DNA of 64,000 nt from Amycolatopsis sp. A133 (GCF_031082405.1 NZ_JAVHJU010000004.1:400092-464091); one strand, 5' to 3'; shown: positions 47,496 to 59,504, numbered from the stretch's first letter. Numbers and translations are program-made. Notes: generated by a model from the sequence alone, not told the origin.

Positions 47496-48704
47496 TCACC
47501 GTAGCCCGACGAGCACGTCCACCCGGACCAGGTGGTGGTCGGAGGCGTCGTTCAGCCGGGCCAGCGGGTCGGACGGCACCGGCCAGAACACCTCGGCGCG
47601 CCAGGGCAGCAGACCCTTCGACGGCAGCACGTAGTCGGTCCGCAGGTTGCCCGGCGCGACGTCGTTGAAGTCGCCGGTGTCGAAGAACGGATCACTCTTC
47701 TGGCCCACGTTCGCGCCGCCCTGGCTCTGCGCGGCGAGCACCGCTCCCCGGCTGCCCGGGTGGGTCTCGACGACGCGCCGCGCGTGCAGCAGCCGGTCGA
47801 TCGCGCCGGGGACGCTGTCGCCGTCGAGCGGGTCGGAGTTGTTGTCGCCCGCCACCACGAAGCGCTGCGACGCGCCGAGGCCGCCGCGGTGGCCCCCGTC
47901 GTCGTAGACGTACCCGCCCCGGCCCGGCGTCACGTAGTCGGCCCAGAAGCGGATCTCGTCGTTGTTGCGGGTGCCGTTGCGGTCCTCCGGGCCGTCGAAG
48001 CTCGGCGGCGTCGGGTGCGAGACCAGGAAGTGCACGGTCGAGCGGCCGATCTTCAGCGGCAGGTCCCAGTGCGACTTCGACGACAGCCGCAGGACGGCCA
48101 GCTCGGCGGGGCTGTACCAGTCGTGCGGCGCCGGCGTGGCCGGGTCGTCGGGCAGCAGCGCGCCCGGCATGTCCTGCCACCGGAAGTGCTGGAACGTCCG
48201 GACGTGCGCGAGGTCGATCGGGTACTTCGACAGCACGAGCAGCCCGTACTGGCCCTCGAAGGCCCCGAAGCCCTGCGCGTCGTTGCCGCCGCCGACGGTG
48301 CCGCTGCGGTCGAGGTCGAAGCCGGTGGGCACGCCCGTGTTGACCGGCGCGGTGTAAGCGTACGGGTAGTCGATGGGCGGCGCGCCGTGCTGGCCGATCG
48401 CCAGGTAGTTCTTCCGGAACAGGTCTGCGGCCGCGTTGCCGGGCACGTAGTCGAACTCGTTGATCAGCTGGACGTCGGCCCGGTTGCGCTGGACGACCTC
48501 GGCGACCTCCTGCGCCTGGGCGTTGCCGGGCGTGGACAGGTCGGCCACCAGCCGCCCGGCGGCGGCGCGGTTCAGCGAGGCGTTGAAGGTGGCGAACCGG
48601 ACGCTGCGCCCCAAGCCGGCGTCAGCGGTGGCGGGAACGGACACGGCGACGAGCGCGGCCATCGAAAGCACGGCGATCGAAAGCACGGCGGCGAGGCGTT
48701 TCAC
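47496..48704 (-). CDS. secreted endonuclease/exonuclease/phosphatase-fold protein
   Basis: 402 aa from GTG 48704 (AGGGTG 7 nt upstream; GTG 48713 is an alternative). The signal peptide is KRLAAVLSIAVLSMAALVAV, with cleavage likely near ATADA. EEP-fold motifs: FATFNASLNR, NEFD with the metal-binding Glu, GDNNSDPLDGDS, and a terminal SDHHLVRVDV with the catalytic His. It probably hydrolyses phosphodiesters outside the cell (nuclease or phosphatase). It diverges from a TetR-controlled gene across 122 bp. Confidence 0.85.
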   Translation of the reverse strand: MKRLAAVLSIAVLSMAALVAVSVPATADAGLGRSVRFATFNASLNRAAAGRLVADLSTPGNAQAQEVAEVVQRNRADVQLINEFDYVPGNAAADLFRKNYLAIGQHGAPPIDYPYAYTAPVNTGVPTGFDLDRSGTVGGGNDAQGFGAFEGQYGLLVLSKYPIDLAHVRTFQHFRWQDMPGALLPDDPATPAPHDWYSPAELAVLRLSSKSHWDLPLKIGRSTVHFLVSHPTPPSFDGPEDRNGTRNNDEIRFWADYVTPGRGGYVYDDGGHRGGLGASQRFVVAGDNNSDPLDGDSVPGAIDRLLHARRVVETHPGSRGAVLAAQSQGGANVGQKSDPFFDTGDFNDVAPGNLRTDYVLPSKGLLPWRAEVFWPVPSDPLARLNDASDHHLVRVDVLVGLR

Positions 48705-48764
48705 GGCAGTCACCCTATGCCGGAAACCGCCCGTCGGGTGAGGGGCAAGGGACCATCCGCTGGC

Positions 48765-48811
48765 TTGAACATGTTCAAAAACCGGGCTACGGTCAGTTCT
48801 GAACAAGTTCA
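48765..48811 (+). promoter_or_regulatory. promoter with two TetR-type operators
   Basis: Operator 1 is the perfect 14-bp palindrome TTGAACATGTTCAA (48765-48778). Operator 2 is TGAACAAGTTCA (48800-48811), the same half-sites with an altered centre, 34 bp away centre to centre. A promoter fits between: -35 TTGAAC (48765-48770), 17-bp spacer, -10 TACGGT (48788-48793). Operator 1 covers the -35 and operator 2 the +1. The likely repressor is the TetR protein at 49257-49925. Confidence 0.75.
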
Positions 48812-48826
48812 AAACCTGGAGGAACC

Positions 48827-49240
48827 ATGGATCCCGTCGTCCTCGCGTATGCGCTCTACCTGCTGATCAGCATCCCGCTGACCGTCCTGGTGGCGCGGAC
48901 GCTGAGCAAGCACGGCCGCACCTTCCTCGCCGAGGTCTTCGCGGACAGCCCCGGCCTGGCCCACGCCGTCAACCAGCTGCTGGTCGTCGGCTTCTACCTG
49001 ATCAGCCTCGGCTTCGTGACGCTGTTCCTGACCAGCCGCGCCACGGTGCTCAGCGCCCGCGAGGTGTTCGAGCTGCTCTCGGTGAAGGTCGGCACGGTCG
49101 CGCTCGTCCTCGGCTTCATGCACCTGACGAACGTGCTGGTCTTCAACGGCATCCGCCGCCGGCACCTGGCCCCGAAGCCCGCGCCGGCGCCGTTCCCCTA
49201 CCCCGGCGTGCCGCAGGCCCCGCCCTTCCCCGCGCCCTGA
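48827..49240 (+). CDS. small integral membrane protein under TetR-type operator
   Basis: 137 aa with TGGAGGAACC upstream. Three hydrophobic segments (about 5-25, 46-68, 88-108) and a Pro-rich cytoplasmic tail (KPAPAPFPYPGVPQAPPFPA). Family not recognised. It forms a two-gene unit with the TetR gene 16 bp downstream; two palindromes overlap its promoter. Role unknown, possibly membrane or lipid-related as with other TetR-paired small membrane proteins. Confidence 0.75.
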   Translation: MDPVVLAYALYLLISIPLTVLVARTLSKHGRTFLAEVFADSPGLAHAVNQLLVVGFYLISLGFVTLFLTSRATVLSAREVFELLSVKVGTVALVLGFMHLTNVLVFNGIRRRHLAPKPAPAPFPYPGVPQAPPFPAP

Positions 49241-49256
49241 CGCCGCCGGCGCTAAC

Positions 49257-49925
49257 GTGCAGCGGGTGGCCAAGAGCGAGGAAACGCGGTCCCTGATCGT
49301 CACGACCGCGATGCGGCTGTTCACCGAGAACGGCTACGACCGCACGACGATGCGCGCGATCGCCGCCGAAGCGGGTGTCTCCGTGGGGAACGCCTACTAC
49401 TACTTCTCGTCGAAGGAACAGCTGATCCAGGGCTTCTACGACGAGATCGCCCGCCGGCACCTGGCCGCAGCCCGGCCGCTGCTGGACGGCGAGCCCGGCT
49501 TCGCCGACCGGCTCAAGGCCGTGCTGCTGTGCTGGCTCGACGTCGCGGAGCCCTACCACCGCTTCGGCACGCAGTTCTTCGTCAACGCCGCCGACCCGGA
49601 GTCGCCGCTGAGCCCGTTCAGCGACGACTCCTCGGCCGCTCGCGAGGCGTCGATCGGCCTCATGCGCGAGGTCGTCGAGGGATCCGACGTCAAGCTCGAC
49701 CCCGAGCTGCGCGACCAGCTGCCGGAGCTGCTCTGGCTCTACCAGATGGGCGTGGTGCTGTTCTGGGTCCACGACCGGTCGGCCGGCACAAAACGCAGCC
49801 GGCTGCTGGTCGAGCGCAGCGTGCCGCTGCTGGCGCGGCTGGCCGCGCTCTCCCGGCTGCGGGTGTTCCGCCCGGTCAGCCGGGAGATCACCGACCTCAT
49901 CCGGGAACTCGCCCAGCGGGGCTGA
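49257..49925 (+). CDS. TetR-family repressor
   Basis: 222 aa from GTG 49257; GTG 49266 is also possible. N-terminal HTH: IVTTAMRLFTENGYDRTTMR, then AEAGVSVGNAYYYFSSKEQL. The C-terminal ligand domain is all-helical with a Trp/Phe-rich pocket (LLWLYQMGVVLFWVHDR). Encoded after the small membrane protein, it probably binds TTGAACATGTTCAA upstream and represses its own operon. Its 3' end overlaps the convergent gene by 29 bp. Confidence 0.9.
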   Translation: MQRVAKSEETRSLIVTTAMRLFTENGYDRTTMRAIAAEAGVSVGNAYYYFSSKEQLIQGFYDEIARRHLAAARPLLDGEPGFADRLKAVLLCWLDVAEPYHRFGTQFFVNAADPESPLSPFSDDSSAAREASIGLMREVVEGSDVKLDPELRDQLPELLWLYQMGVVLFWVHDRSAGTKRSRLLVERSVPLLARLAALSRLRVFRPVSREITDLIRELAQRG

Positions 49926-51156
49926 CCGCCCGGAAGTACAGGAACCTCGGCTTGGTCCGCAGGTTCGCCGCCCACTTCGGATCGGCTGCCTCGGCCTCCG
50001 GGACCGGCATCGGCTCCACCAGGCGGTCCACCGCGAAACCCGCGTCGCGGACCGCCTGGAACGTCCGGCTCAGCGGACGGCGGTAGAAGCGCACGACGTT
50101 GCCGGGCGGGAACTCGTCCTCCAGCAGCTCGACCTCGAAGTAGTTCTCCTTGCCGAACCACCGCCAGTCCTCGCCCGGGTGGTGGACCGAGAACACCAGC
50201 ACCCCGCCGGGCTTCAGGACCCGGCGGAACTCCGCCAGCGCCGGTCCCCAGTCCTCGAGGTAGTGCAGCACGAGCGACGCGGTGATCACGTCGAACGAAC
50301 CGGACGCGGCGGACAGCGGCCGGGTGACGTCGGCGACCTCGAACCGTGCAACAGCACCGAACTTCCGCCGGGCAACGGCAATCATCCCCGCGCTGGCGTC
50401 GACCCCGAGGACGTCCGCGCCCCGCCCGGCCAGCAACGCGCTCAGGTGTCCCGCCGCGCAGCCGACGTCGAGCACGCGCTGGCCCTCGACGTCGCCGGCC
50501 AGGTCCACGATCGCGGGCCGGTCGTAGCAGGCGTTCGTGACGGACTTCTCCGCGTGCTCGGCGTAGGCCTCGCTGTGGCCGTCGTACTGCTCGGCCCGCG
50601 CGCGGCCGAGGATCTCCTCGACCACCTCCGTCTTGGCGTCGGCGTAGTTCTGGACGTACTTCCACGTCCTCGCGGCGAGTTCACGCTTCTTCGCCGCGTA
50701 CAGCTCCAGCTCCTCCGGGTGCGAGCGCAGGCGGTCGCGGAAGAGGCGGTAGCGCGGCGTCTGGCCGTTGCCGGGCGAGTACACGTGCAGGTTGACGTTC
50801 GTGTCCGGGCCCTTGAACATCCGGTGCTTCTCCCAGTCCGGCTCCCGGATCGTCAGCCGGTACCCGGCCGCCTCCAGGTCCGGGACGTAGGCGTCCTCGT
50901 CGTCGGAGTCCGGCACCTCCAGGAGGACGTCGATGATCGGCTTGGCGCACAGTCCCGGCACCGACGTCGAGCCGACGTGCTCGAGGACGAGCACCCGGTC
51001 CCCCAGGACACGCCGGATCCGCTCGGCTTCGCGGTCGAACAGCCGCGGCCACTGCGGGTCGTAGCCGGCGAGCGTGATGGTCGAGTTCAGCTTCGGCGCT
51101 TCGCCGACCCACGCCCCCTGGATTTTGTCGTCGCTCAACGCTTCTTGACCGGTCAT
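49897..51156 (-). CDS. GrpB-family nucleotidyltransferase-like domain fused to SAM methyltransferase
   Basis: 419 aa from ATG 51156 (AAGGGGGT upstream). Residues about 25-190 are GrpB/UPF0157 (YDPQWPRLFDREAERIRRVL; LEHVGSTSVPGLCAKPIIDV), a nucleotidyltransferase-superfamily fold often linked to small-molecule modification. Residues about 205-400 are a class I methyltransferase: VLDVGCAAGHLSALLAGRG, VDASAGMI, LVLHYLEDW. The two halves may act in sequence on one substrate, unknown. The fusion is uncommon to my knowledge. It converges on and overlaps the TetR gene. Confidence 0.83.
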   Translation of the reverse strand: MTGQEALSDDKIQGAWVGEAPKLNSTITLAGYDPQWPRLFDREAERIRRVLGDRVLVLEHVGSTSVPGLCAKPIIDVLLEVPDSDDEDAYVPDLEAAGYRLTIREPDWEKHRMFKGPDTNVNLHVYSPGNGQTPRYRLFRDRLRSHPEELELYAAKKRELAARTWKYVQNYADAKTEVVEEILGRARAEQYDGHSEAYAEHAEKSVTNACYDRPAIVDLAGDVEGQRVLDVGCAAGHLSALLAGRGADVLGVDASAGMIAVARRKFGAVARFEVADVTRPLSAASGSFDVITASLVLHYLEDWGPALAEFRRVLKPGGVLVFSVHHPGEDWRWFGKENYFEVELLEDEFPPGNVVRFYRRPLSRTFQAVRDAGFAVDRLVEPMPVPEAEAADPKWAANLRTKPRFLYFRAVSPAGRVPG

Positions 51157-51213
51157 TCCGGTAGACCCCCTTCGGCAAGGCAGTCGACCAGATTAGCAAC
51201 GCGCGCAAGCCGT

Positions 51214-52068
51214 TCAGCCGATCGGCAGCGGCAGCAGGTTCCCGGTCGCCTCGCGCAGCGCGTCCCGCATCGCCGCCCGCGGGGCCGGGCGGCCGGTGAA
51301 GTGCTCGGCCTGGCCGAACGCCTGGTGCAGCAGCATGTCCAGTCCCGTCGCGAGCCGGCCCCCGCGCGCCGCGACGGCTTCGGCGAGCGGCGTCGGCCAC
51401 GGGTGGTAGATGACGTCGAGGACGTGCGCGACCGCGGCGAGCTCGGCCACGTGCGCGGCGACCGCGTCCGGCGGGACGGTGTTCACCAGCACCGCCGCGG
51501 ACCCCAGCGCCGCGAAGTCCGTCTCCGGCCAGCGCAGGACGTCGACGTCGAGCGAAGCCCGCTTCGCCGCGTCGAGGGTTTCCCCGGCCCGGGCGGGTTC
51601 GCGCACGACCAGGCGCACCTGCTTCACGCCGAGGGCCGCGAGCCCGACGACCGCCGCCGCCGCGGTGCCCCCAGCGCCGAGCACCACCGCGGTGTCCCCT
51701 GGTGCGGGCTGGTAGCCGCCCGCGGCGCGCAGCGCGCCGGTGACGCCCTCGACGTCGGTGCAGTCCGCGAGCCAGCCGCGCGGGGTGCGGACCAGCGTGT
51801 TGGCCGCGCCGACGGCGGCCGCGCGCGGCGTCACCTCGTCCGCGTGGTCCAGCGCCGCGCGCTTGCCCGGCATGGTGACCGAAAACCCGGCCCACTCCGG
51901 GCCGAGGCCGTCGACCAGGGCCGGGAGTTCCTCGGCGCTCGTCTCGATCCGTTCGTACGTCCAGCCGGTCAGGCCGAGCGCGGCGAACGCGGCGCCGTGC
52001 AGCACCGGGGACAGCGAGTGCGCCACCGGCTTCCCGAGCACGGCGGCCTTCCGGGCCTCAGATGACAC
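51214..52068 (-). CDS. aroE: shikimate dehydrogenase
   Basis: 284 aa from GTG 52068, overlapping the end of mltG by 11 bp. It reduces 3-dehydroshikimate with NADPH. Motifs: GKPVAHSLSPVLHGAAF (shikimate site), SVTMPGKRAALDHAD with the catalytic Lys, NTLVRTPRGW, VVLGAGGTAAAAV Rossmann loop, and a closing LDMLLHQAFGQ. It belongs to the alaS-ruvX-mltG-aroE run; the other aro genes are 13 kb away at 34813-38066. Confidence 0.93.
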   Translation of the reverse strand: MSSEARKAAVLGKPVAHSLSPVLHGAAFAALGLTGWTYERIETSAEELPALVDGLGPEWAGFSVTMPGKRAALDHADEVTPRAAAVGAANTLVRTPRGWLADCTDVEGVTGALRAAGGYQPAPGDTAVVLGAGGTAAAAVVGLAALGVKQVRLVVREPARAGETLDAAKRASLDVDVLRWPETDFAALGSAAVLVNTVPPDAVAAHVAELAAVAHVLDVIYHPWPTPLAEAVAARGGRLATGLDMLLHQAFGQAEHFTGRPAPRAAMRDALREATGNLLPLPIG

Positions 52069-54541
52069 CGCGTTCCTTGGCCAGGTCCCGGTTGCGGTTG
52101 TGCTCGTCGTTGGTGACCGCGAAGCAGGACAGGCCGTTCTTCTCGCACTTGACGAAGTACACCCAGGCCCCCGCCGGCGGTTTCACCGCGGCCTTGATCG
52201 CGTCCGGGCTCGACACCGCGATCGGCGTCGGCGGCAGCCCGGTGTTCTTGTACGTGTTGTACGCGCCGGACTTCAGCCGCTCGGCTTCGTCGGTCAGCAG
52301 GGTCGGCCGGTCGAGCACGTAGTTGACCGTCGAGTCCATCTGCAGCCGCATGTTGCTCGCCAGCCGGTTGTAGATCACCCGCGAGAGCTTGCCGAAGTCG
52401 GCCTTCACCCCTTCGCGTTCGATGATCGACGCGATGATCAGCGTCTGGTACGGCGTCATGCCCGGGCCGGCCGTCTGCGGGCCGAGGCCCGCTTCCTGGA
52501 TCGCCGCGGCCGAGGCGCGCACCAGCTGCCCGAGGATCTCCGGCGCGGCGGAACCGGGCTTGACGTCGTAGACGCCGGGCGCGATCAGGCCCTCCAGCCG
52601 CCGGTCCTTGCGGTCGGCCTTGTTCGCGGGCTCGACCGCCCAGTCCGGCACGCCGAGCTGCTTCAGGTCCGCCGTGTCGACCGCCTTGCGCAGGTCGTCC
52701 GCCGAGATGCAGGTGCTTTTGCCGTTGAGCTGCGCGCAGGACGCCTTCGCCATCAGGCTGTACACGCCGGGCGTGACCTTGCCGTCGGGCTGGGTGATGT
52801 CGTCGAACTGCGTGTACGGCCGGATCTCCAGCTGCCCGACCCGCGAGGCCGGTGCGGTGAGCCGGTCGACCGCGCTGGCGCCGGACATGTGCGACTTCAT
52901 CACGTAGAAGCCGTGCTGGATCCGGGCGAGCTTCGGGTTGCCCTCGCCCGCCTTCACGAACGCCTTGCCGCTGGCGACGATGCCCGCCGAGGTGAGCTTC
53001 GCGCCGATCGCCGACGTCGTGTCGCCGTCGTCGACCTGGAACAGCACGTCCTCGGTGCCGGCACCGTCGAAGTCGTCGTAGCCGAAGATCCGGTTGAAGC
53101 CGTACCAGGCCCCGCCCGCGAGCAGGGCGATCACCGCGACCGCGGCGATCCAGCCGAGGGCGCGCTTGCCCTTCTTCTTCCGCGGCTTCGCCGGCTCTTC
53201 GTCGTAGTCGTCGTAGTCCTCGTAGTCCGCGTCGTACTCCGGCTCGTCGTAGTCCTCGTACTCGTCGTAGTCCGCGTACTCGTCGTCCTGGGCGGAGTGC
53301 TCGGGTTCGTCCTGCGGCGCGCGGGGCGGTTCGGCCGGGGGCGGCGGCGCCAGCGCGGGCAGCACGTCGGTGACCGGCTCTTCGCGCACCGGCGGGACCG
53401 GCGGACGGCGGCGCCGCGGCTCGGCACCGGGTTCGGGCACGCCTGCGGGTCGGTCACCCGGCTGCGCGGGCCGCCGCGCGGAGTCGGGAGCTCCGCGGCG
53501 CGGGTCGGCGTCGGGCTCCAGGGCGCGGCGCCGACGCGGATCGGCGGCGTCCACCGGGTCGGGGGCCGGGCCACGACGGCCCGGCAGCTCGGCGGCGGGA
53601 TCGGCACGGCGCCGCCGGGAAGGCGGCTCGACCGGCTCGCCGATGTCCATCGGCTCGGAGGTCAAGCCACGCCGGCCGGGCTGGGACTCGGCCGGGTCGG
53701 CGCGGCGCCGCCGCGAAGGCGGCTCGACCGGGTCGCCGATGTCCATCGGCTCGGGGGTCAGGCCACGACGGCCCGGCGGAGGCTCGGCCGGGTCGGCGCG
53801 GCGCCGCCGCGAAGGCGGCTCGACGGTGTCCATCGGCTCCGGGGCCGGACCGCGCCGGCCGGGCTGGGGCTCGGCAGCGGGATCGGCACGCCGCCGCCGC
53901 GAGGGCGGGTCGACCGGCTCGCCCGCGGCCATCGGCTCCGGGCCACGCCGGCCGGGCTGGGGCTCGGCTTCGGCCGGATCGGGGCGGCGCCGGGGATCGG
54001 GGGTGCCTGCCGGGTCGGGAGCGCCGCGACGGCGACCCCGCGGCGGCTCGACGGCCTCCACCGGCTCGGCGGCGTCGGCCCGGCGCCGTCTCGGAGGCGA
54101 GGGCTCGATCCGCTCCGGAGCAGCACGTCGCTGCGGTGGCTCGGCGGGATCCGGGGCCGCACGGCGGCGGCGCGGGGCCGCCGGCTCGATCTCGGAACCC
54201 TCGTCGAGACCGTGGCGGGCCCGGGCGGCGCGAGCGGGCGCGGCCTGCTGGGCCTGCGGGTCGAACTCGTCGTCGGCCGGGGGCAGCGTGCCCGGCGGCT
54301 CGAGCCGCCGCCGGCCGGACGGCGGGGCGTCGCGGCGCGGGTCGTAGCCCGGCTCGGGCCGCGCGCGGCGGGACGGCTGGGGCAGGTCGTGCGCGCCGCT
54401 GTGCCGGGACGGCTGCGGAAGCTCCTGGTACCCGCTCGGATGCGCGTCGGCCCGGCGCGGTGCCGGCCGGGACGGCGGCGGGCTCGCCGCGTCCGGTTCG
54501 CGCAGGCGGCGGCGTCCACGCTCGGGTGGCTGCTCGTTCAT
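52058..54541 (-). CDS. mltG: endolytic murein transglycosylase with long disordered N-terminus
   Basis: 827 aa. The C-terminal half (about 500-827) is the YceG/MltG domain, with the catalytic-Glu motif ASIIEREG, then [20 protein letters not shown] and [16 protein letters not shown]. It cleaves nascent peptidoglycan strands near the polymerase. A single TM helix is near 460-482 ([20 protein letters not shown]). The preceding ~455 cytoplasmic residues are low-complexity Pro/Arg/Glu/Asp repeats followed by an acidic Tyr-rich patch ([19 protein letters not shown]), making it more than twice the length of enterobacterial MltG (about 340 aa). Overlaps ruvX (ATGA) and aroE. Confidence 0.92.
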   Translation of the reverse strand: MNEQPPERGRRRLREPDAASPPPSRPAPRRADAHPSGYQELPQPSRHSGAHDLPQPSRRARPEPGYDPRRDAPPSGRRRLEPPGTLPPADDEFDPQAQQAAPARAARARHGLDEGSEIEPAAPRRRRAAPDPAEPPQRRAAPERIEPSPPRRRRADAAEPVEAVEPPRGRRRGAPDPAGTPDPRRRPDPAEAEPQPGRRGPEPMAAGEPVDPPSRRRRADPAAEPQPGRRGPAPEPMDTVEPPSRRRRADPAEPPPGRRGLTPEPMDIGDPVEPPSRRRRADPAESQPGRRGLTSEPMDIGEPVEPPSRRRRADPAAELPGRRGPAPDPVDAADPRRRRALEPDADPRRGAPDSARRPAQPGDRPAGVPEPGAEPRRRRPPVPPVREEPVTDVLPALAPPPPAEPPRAPQDEPEHSAQDDEYADYDEYEDYDEPEYDADYEDYDDYDEEPAKPRKKKGKRALGWIAAVAVIALLAGGAWYGFNRIFGYDDFDGAGTEDVLFQVDDGDTTSAIGAKLTSAGIVASGKAFVKAGEGNPKLARIQHGFYVMKSHMSGASAVDRLTAPASRVGQLEIRPYTQFDDITQPDGKVTPGVYSLMAKASCAQLNGKSTCISADDLRKAVDTADLKQLGVPDWAVEPANKADRKDRRLEGLIAPGVYDVKPGSAAPEILGQLVRASAAAIQEAGLGPQTAGPGMTPYQTLIIASIIEREGVKADFGKLSRVIYNRLASNMRLQMDSTVNYVLDRPTLLTDEAERLKSGAYNTYKNTGLPPTPIAVSSPDAIKAAVKPPAGAWVYFVKCEKNGLSCFAVTNDEHNRNRDLAKERGVI
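53560..53975 (-). repeat. in-frame coding repeats in mltG
   Basis: Near-copies of a unit with [25 protein letters not shown] elements recur about five times. The two clearest copies (marked by GATGTCC on the plus strand at 53642 and 53738) are 96 bp, 32 codons, apart; others have small deletions. This indicates copy-number change by slippage or recombination within the disordered region. Confidence 0.8.
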
Positions 54542-55030
54542 CGGTCTCCCTCCCGGGCGCGGTGCGCAGCGGCGGCGTCGATCCAGGCCTGCAGGATCTC
54601 GACGGCGGCGGCCTGGTCGACCACCGCGCGCTGCTTGCGGCCTTTGACCCCGCGCTGGGAGAGGATGCGGGATGCGGTGACCGTGGTCAGCCGCTCGTCG
54701 CCCAGCCGGACCGGCACGGGCGCTATCCGCCCGGCCAGGCGTTCAGAATACGCGATGGCCAGCTCGGCCGCCGGTCCCTGGCGGTTGGCGAGCGTTCTGG
54801 GCAGGCCCACGATCACCTCGACCACCTCGTGTTCGGTGACGAGGGCGGCCAGCTGGTCCAGATCACTGTCGTCGGTCGCATCGCGGGAGAGGGTAACCAA
54901 TGGCGACGCCAGCACGGGGGCCGGATCGCTCAGCGCCACGCCGACCCGGACGGATCCGACATCCACGCCAAGACGCCGACCGCGCCCCGGATCGGCCACG
55001 CCGGGCCGGTCCGGGCCGCGGTTTCCGCGG

Positions 55031-55047
<17 letters not shown>
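54538..55047 (-). CDS. ruvX: RuvX/YqgF-family Holliday-junction resolvase-like nuclease
   Basis: Up to 169 aa. The start is uncertain: TTG 55047 (overlapping the alaS end) or GTG 54999; the conserved part begins at [17 protein letters not shown]. RNase H-like fold with Asp in [23 protein letters not shown] and DERLTTVTA, plus the final Asp in [11 protein letters not shown]. The family resolves recombination intermediates or processes pre-16S rRNA; which one here is not evident. Stop overlaps the mltG ATG. Confidence 0.9.
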
Positions 55048-57691
<2,644 letters not shown>

Positions 57692-57764
57692 GGGAAAGTC
57701 CTTGTGCTGGTGGCGACGAACGGGGCCGGGCGGCGACGGCGGAGGGGTTCCGGGCGGGCCCGGA

Positions 57765-58070
57765 TCAGCCCTCCGCCCGGCGAGCTCGCCGGGCCGGGCG
57801 CCGGGCCGCAGCGGCGTGCCGGCCCTCGGCGCGGGGCGCGGTCACGCCCGTCCGCTCCTCGACCATGTCGTGCAGCTCCTGTTCCCGCTCGCTCATGCCC
57901 GCGCGCACCTCGGCGCCGAACGAGCCCACGGCGCCCGCCAGCTCGCGCACGGCGTCCCCCAGGTTCGATGCTAACCCGGCCGGAGTGACCTGACGAGCCG
58001 TTTCGGTGGCCTTGCGGGAGAGCGCCACACCGGCGGCGACGCCGACACCGAGCCAGAACAGCCGCTTCAT
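57765..58070 (-). CDS. DUF6167-type small membrane-associated protein
   Basis: 101 aa. Starts MKRLFWLGVGVAAGVALSRK, a short N-terminal membrane helix, then a helical amphipathic region and a basic Ala/Arg tail (AAAARRPARRARRAEG). Small proteins of this kind typically lie between a DUF948 gene and alaS in actinomycetes. Overlaps the upstream DUF948 stop. Function unknown; high family confidence rests on sequence style and context. Confidence 0.8.
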   Translation of the reverse strand: MKRLFWLGVGVAAGVALSRKATETARQVTPAGLASNLGDAVRELAGAVGSFGAEVRAGMSEREQELHDMVEERTGVTAPRAEGRHAAAARRPARRARRAEG

Positions 58071-58453
58071 TTGCCGGCCTTCCGCGCGGCCTTCAAGGCG
58101 CTCTTCTTCTTGCGCGCCTTGATCGCCTTGCTGAGCCCGTAGGACAGCGCCGCGGTCTTGACCAGCGGGCCGCCCAGGGTCGCGGTGAACACGGACGCCA
58201 GCGCCGAGACGTTGCCGGTGACCGCCTGCGCGTTCGCGGTGATCCCGTCCACCCGCTCGAGCTGGGTGTTCACGTGCGTGATGGTCTCGTTCGCGCCGAT
58301 CAGCAGCGGGTCGGTGTTGCTGTTGGTGCGCTCGATCGCTTCGGTGGCCGCGTCCAGCGTCTTGCCGAGCTTGATCAGCGGGATCGCCAGCAGGACGACC
58401 AGCACCACGAATGCTCCTGCGGCGATCAACGCGGCGATCTGCCCTGCCGACAC
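58067..58453 (-). CDS. DUF948 family protein
   Basis: 128 aa from GTG 58453. N-terminal TM helix (IAALIAAGAFVVLVVLLAIPLIKLGKTL begins at residue 6), then a helical domain with repeated Asn/Thr heptads (AIERTNSNTDPLLIGANETI) and a Lys-rich C-terminus (AIKARKKKSALKAARK). Conserved upstream of alaS in actinobacteria; function not established. Confidence 0.85.
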   Translation of the reverse strand: MSAGQIAALIAAGAFVVLVVLLAIPLIKLGKTLDAATEAIERTNSNTDPLLIGANETITHVNTQLERVDGITANAQAVTGNVSALASVFTATLGGPLVKTAALSYGLSKAIKARKKKSALKAARKAGK

Positions 58454-58621
58454 GGGCCCTCCTCGGTTCAGGGGTCGGGATGCCGCCTGAGGTTACCGCC
58501 TGGCCGGGTTCCCGACCGTGTCACCCCGCCGCGCCCGGAAAACGCGTCGCTCCGGGCGCTGGACGCGTCCGCGGTCGAGCCGGCCGCGCCCCGGACCGAA
58601 GCGGGGGCTCGGGGACCGGGG

Positions 58622-59467
58622 TCAGGAGGACTTCAGGACCGCGCGGTAGAGCGCTGCCATGTCTTCCTCGCCGTGGCCCGCGTCCACCGCGGCTTCCAGG
58701 TGCGAAAGGACCGCACGGGCGCCCGCCACGTCCACGTCCTCGCCCGCGGCCTCCACCACCAGCCGCGCGTCCTTCGCCGCCAGGCCCGCCGGGAACGACG
58801 GCGGGTACTCGCCCGACAGCATCGCGCCGCCCTTCACGTGCGCGTAGCCGACGTCGAGGCCGCCGCCCTTGATCGTCTCCAGGAACAGCGCCGGGTCCAG
58901 GCCCAGCGACTGCGCCAGCCCGAGGCTTTCGGCCGTGGCGTTGGTCAGCGCGAGCACCCAGGCGTTCATCACCAGCTTCAGCCGGCTGCCGTTGCCCGCG
59001 GGCCCGAGCCACTGCGTCTTGAGGGCGACCGCGTCGAACACCGGCGTGGCCTTGGGCCGGGCCTCCTCCGGGCCGGACGCCAGGACCTGCAGCTGGGCCT
59101 GTTCCGCGGGCTGCCGGGTGCCGAGGACCGGCGCGTCGACGAAGACCGCGCCCGCCTTCTCCGCCATCGCGGCCAGCCGGTCGGTCCAGTCGAGGCCGAC
59201 CGTGCTCATCTGCAGCCACAATGTCCCCGAAGCGGGCGAAGCGGCTTCGAACGCTTCGGCCACGGCGGGGCCGTCCGCGAGCATCGTCACGAGGATGTCC
59301 GCGCCTTCGGCCGCCGAAGCCGCCGAACCGGCCACCGTGGCGACGTCGGCGAGGGGTTCGGCCTTGGCCCGGGTCCGGTTCCAGACCCGGACGTCGAGGC
59401 CCGCCTTGGCGATGTTGGCCGCCATCGGGGCGCCCATGATCCCGGTTCCGAGAAACGCGACAGTCAT
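58622..59467 (-). CDS. 3-hydroxyisobutyrate dehydrogenase-family oxidoreductase
   Basis: 281 aa. N-terminal NAD(P) fold FLGTGIMGAPMAANIAKAGL with Arg in VWNRTRAKAEPL, which favours NADP. DAPVLGTRQPAE is the substrate-binding motif (DAPVSGG-like, here with LGT), and Lys in GNGSRLKLVMNAW is the catalytic lysine region. The altered DAPVLGT suggests a non-HIBADH substrate, such as other beta-hydroxyacids or an imine-reductase-like role. Monocistronic. Confidence 0.85.
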   Translation of the reverse strand: MTVAFLGTGIMGAPMAANIAKAGLDVRVWNRTRAKAEPLADVATVAGSAASAAEGADILVTMLADGPAVAEAFEAASPASGTLWLQMSTVGLDWTDRLAAMAEKAGAVFVDAPVLGTRQPAEQAQLQVLASGPEEARPKATPVFDAVALKTQWLGPAGNGSRLKLVMNAWVLALTNATAESLGLAQSLGLDPALFLETIKGGGLDVGYAHVKGGAMLSGEYPPSFPAGLAAKDARLVVEAAGEDVDVAGARAVLSHLEAAVDAGHGEEDMAALYRAVLKSS

Positions 59468-59504
59468 GCCGCCATCGTGCCGAAGCCGGGCCGCGCCCGC
59501 GCGC

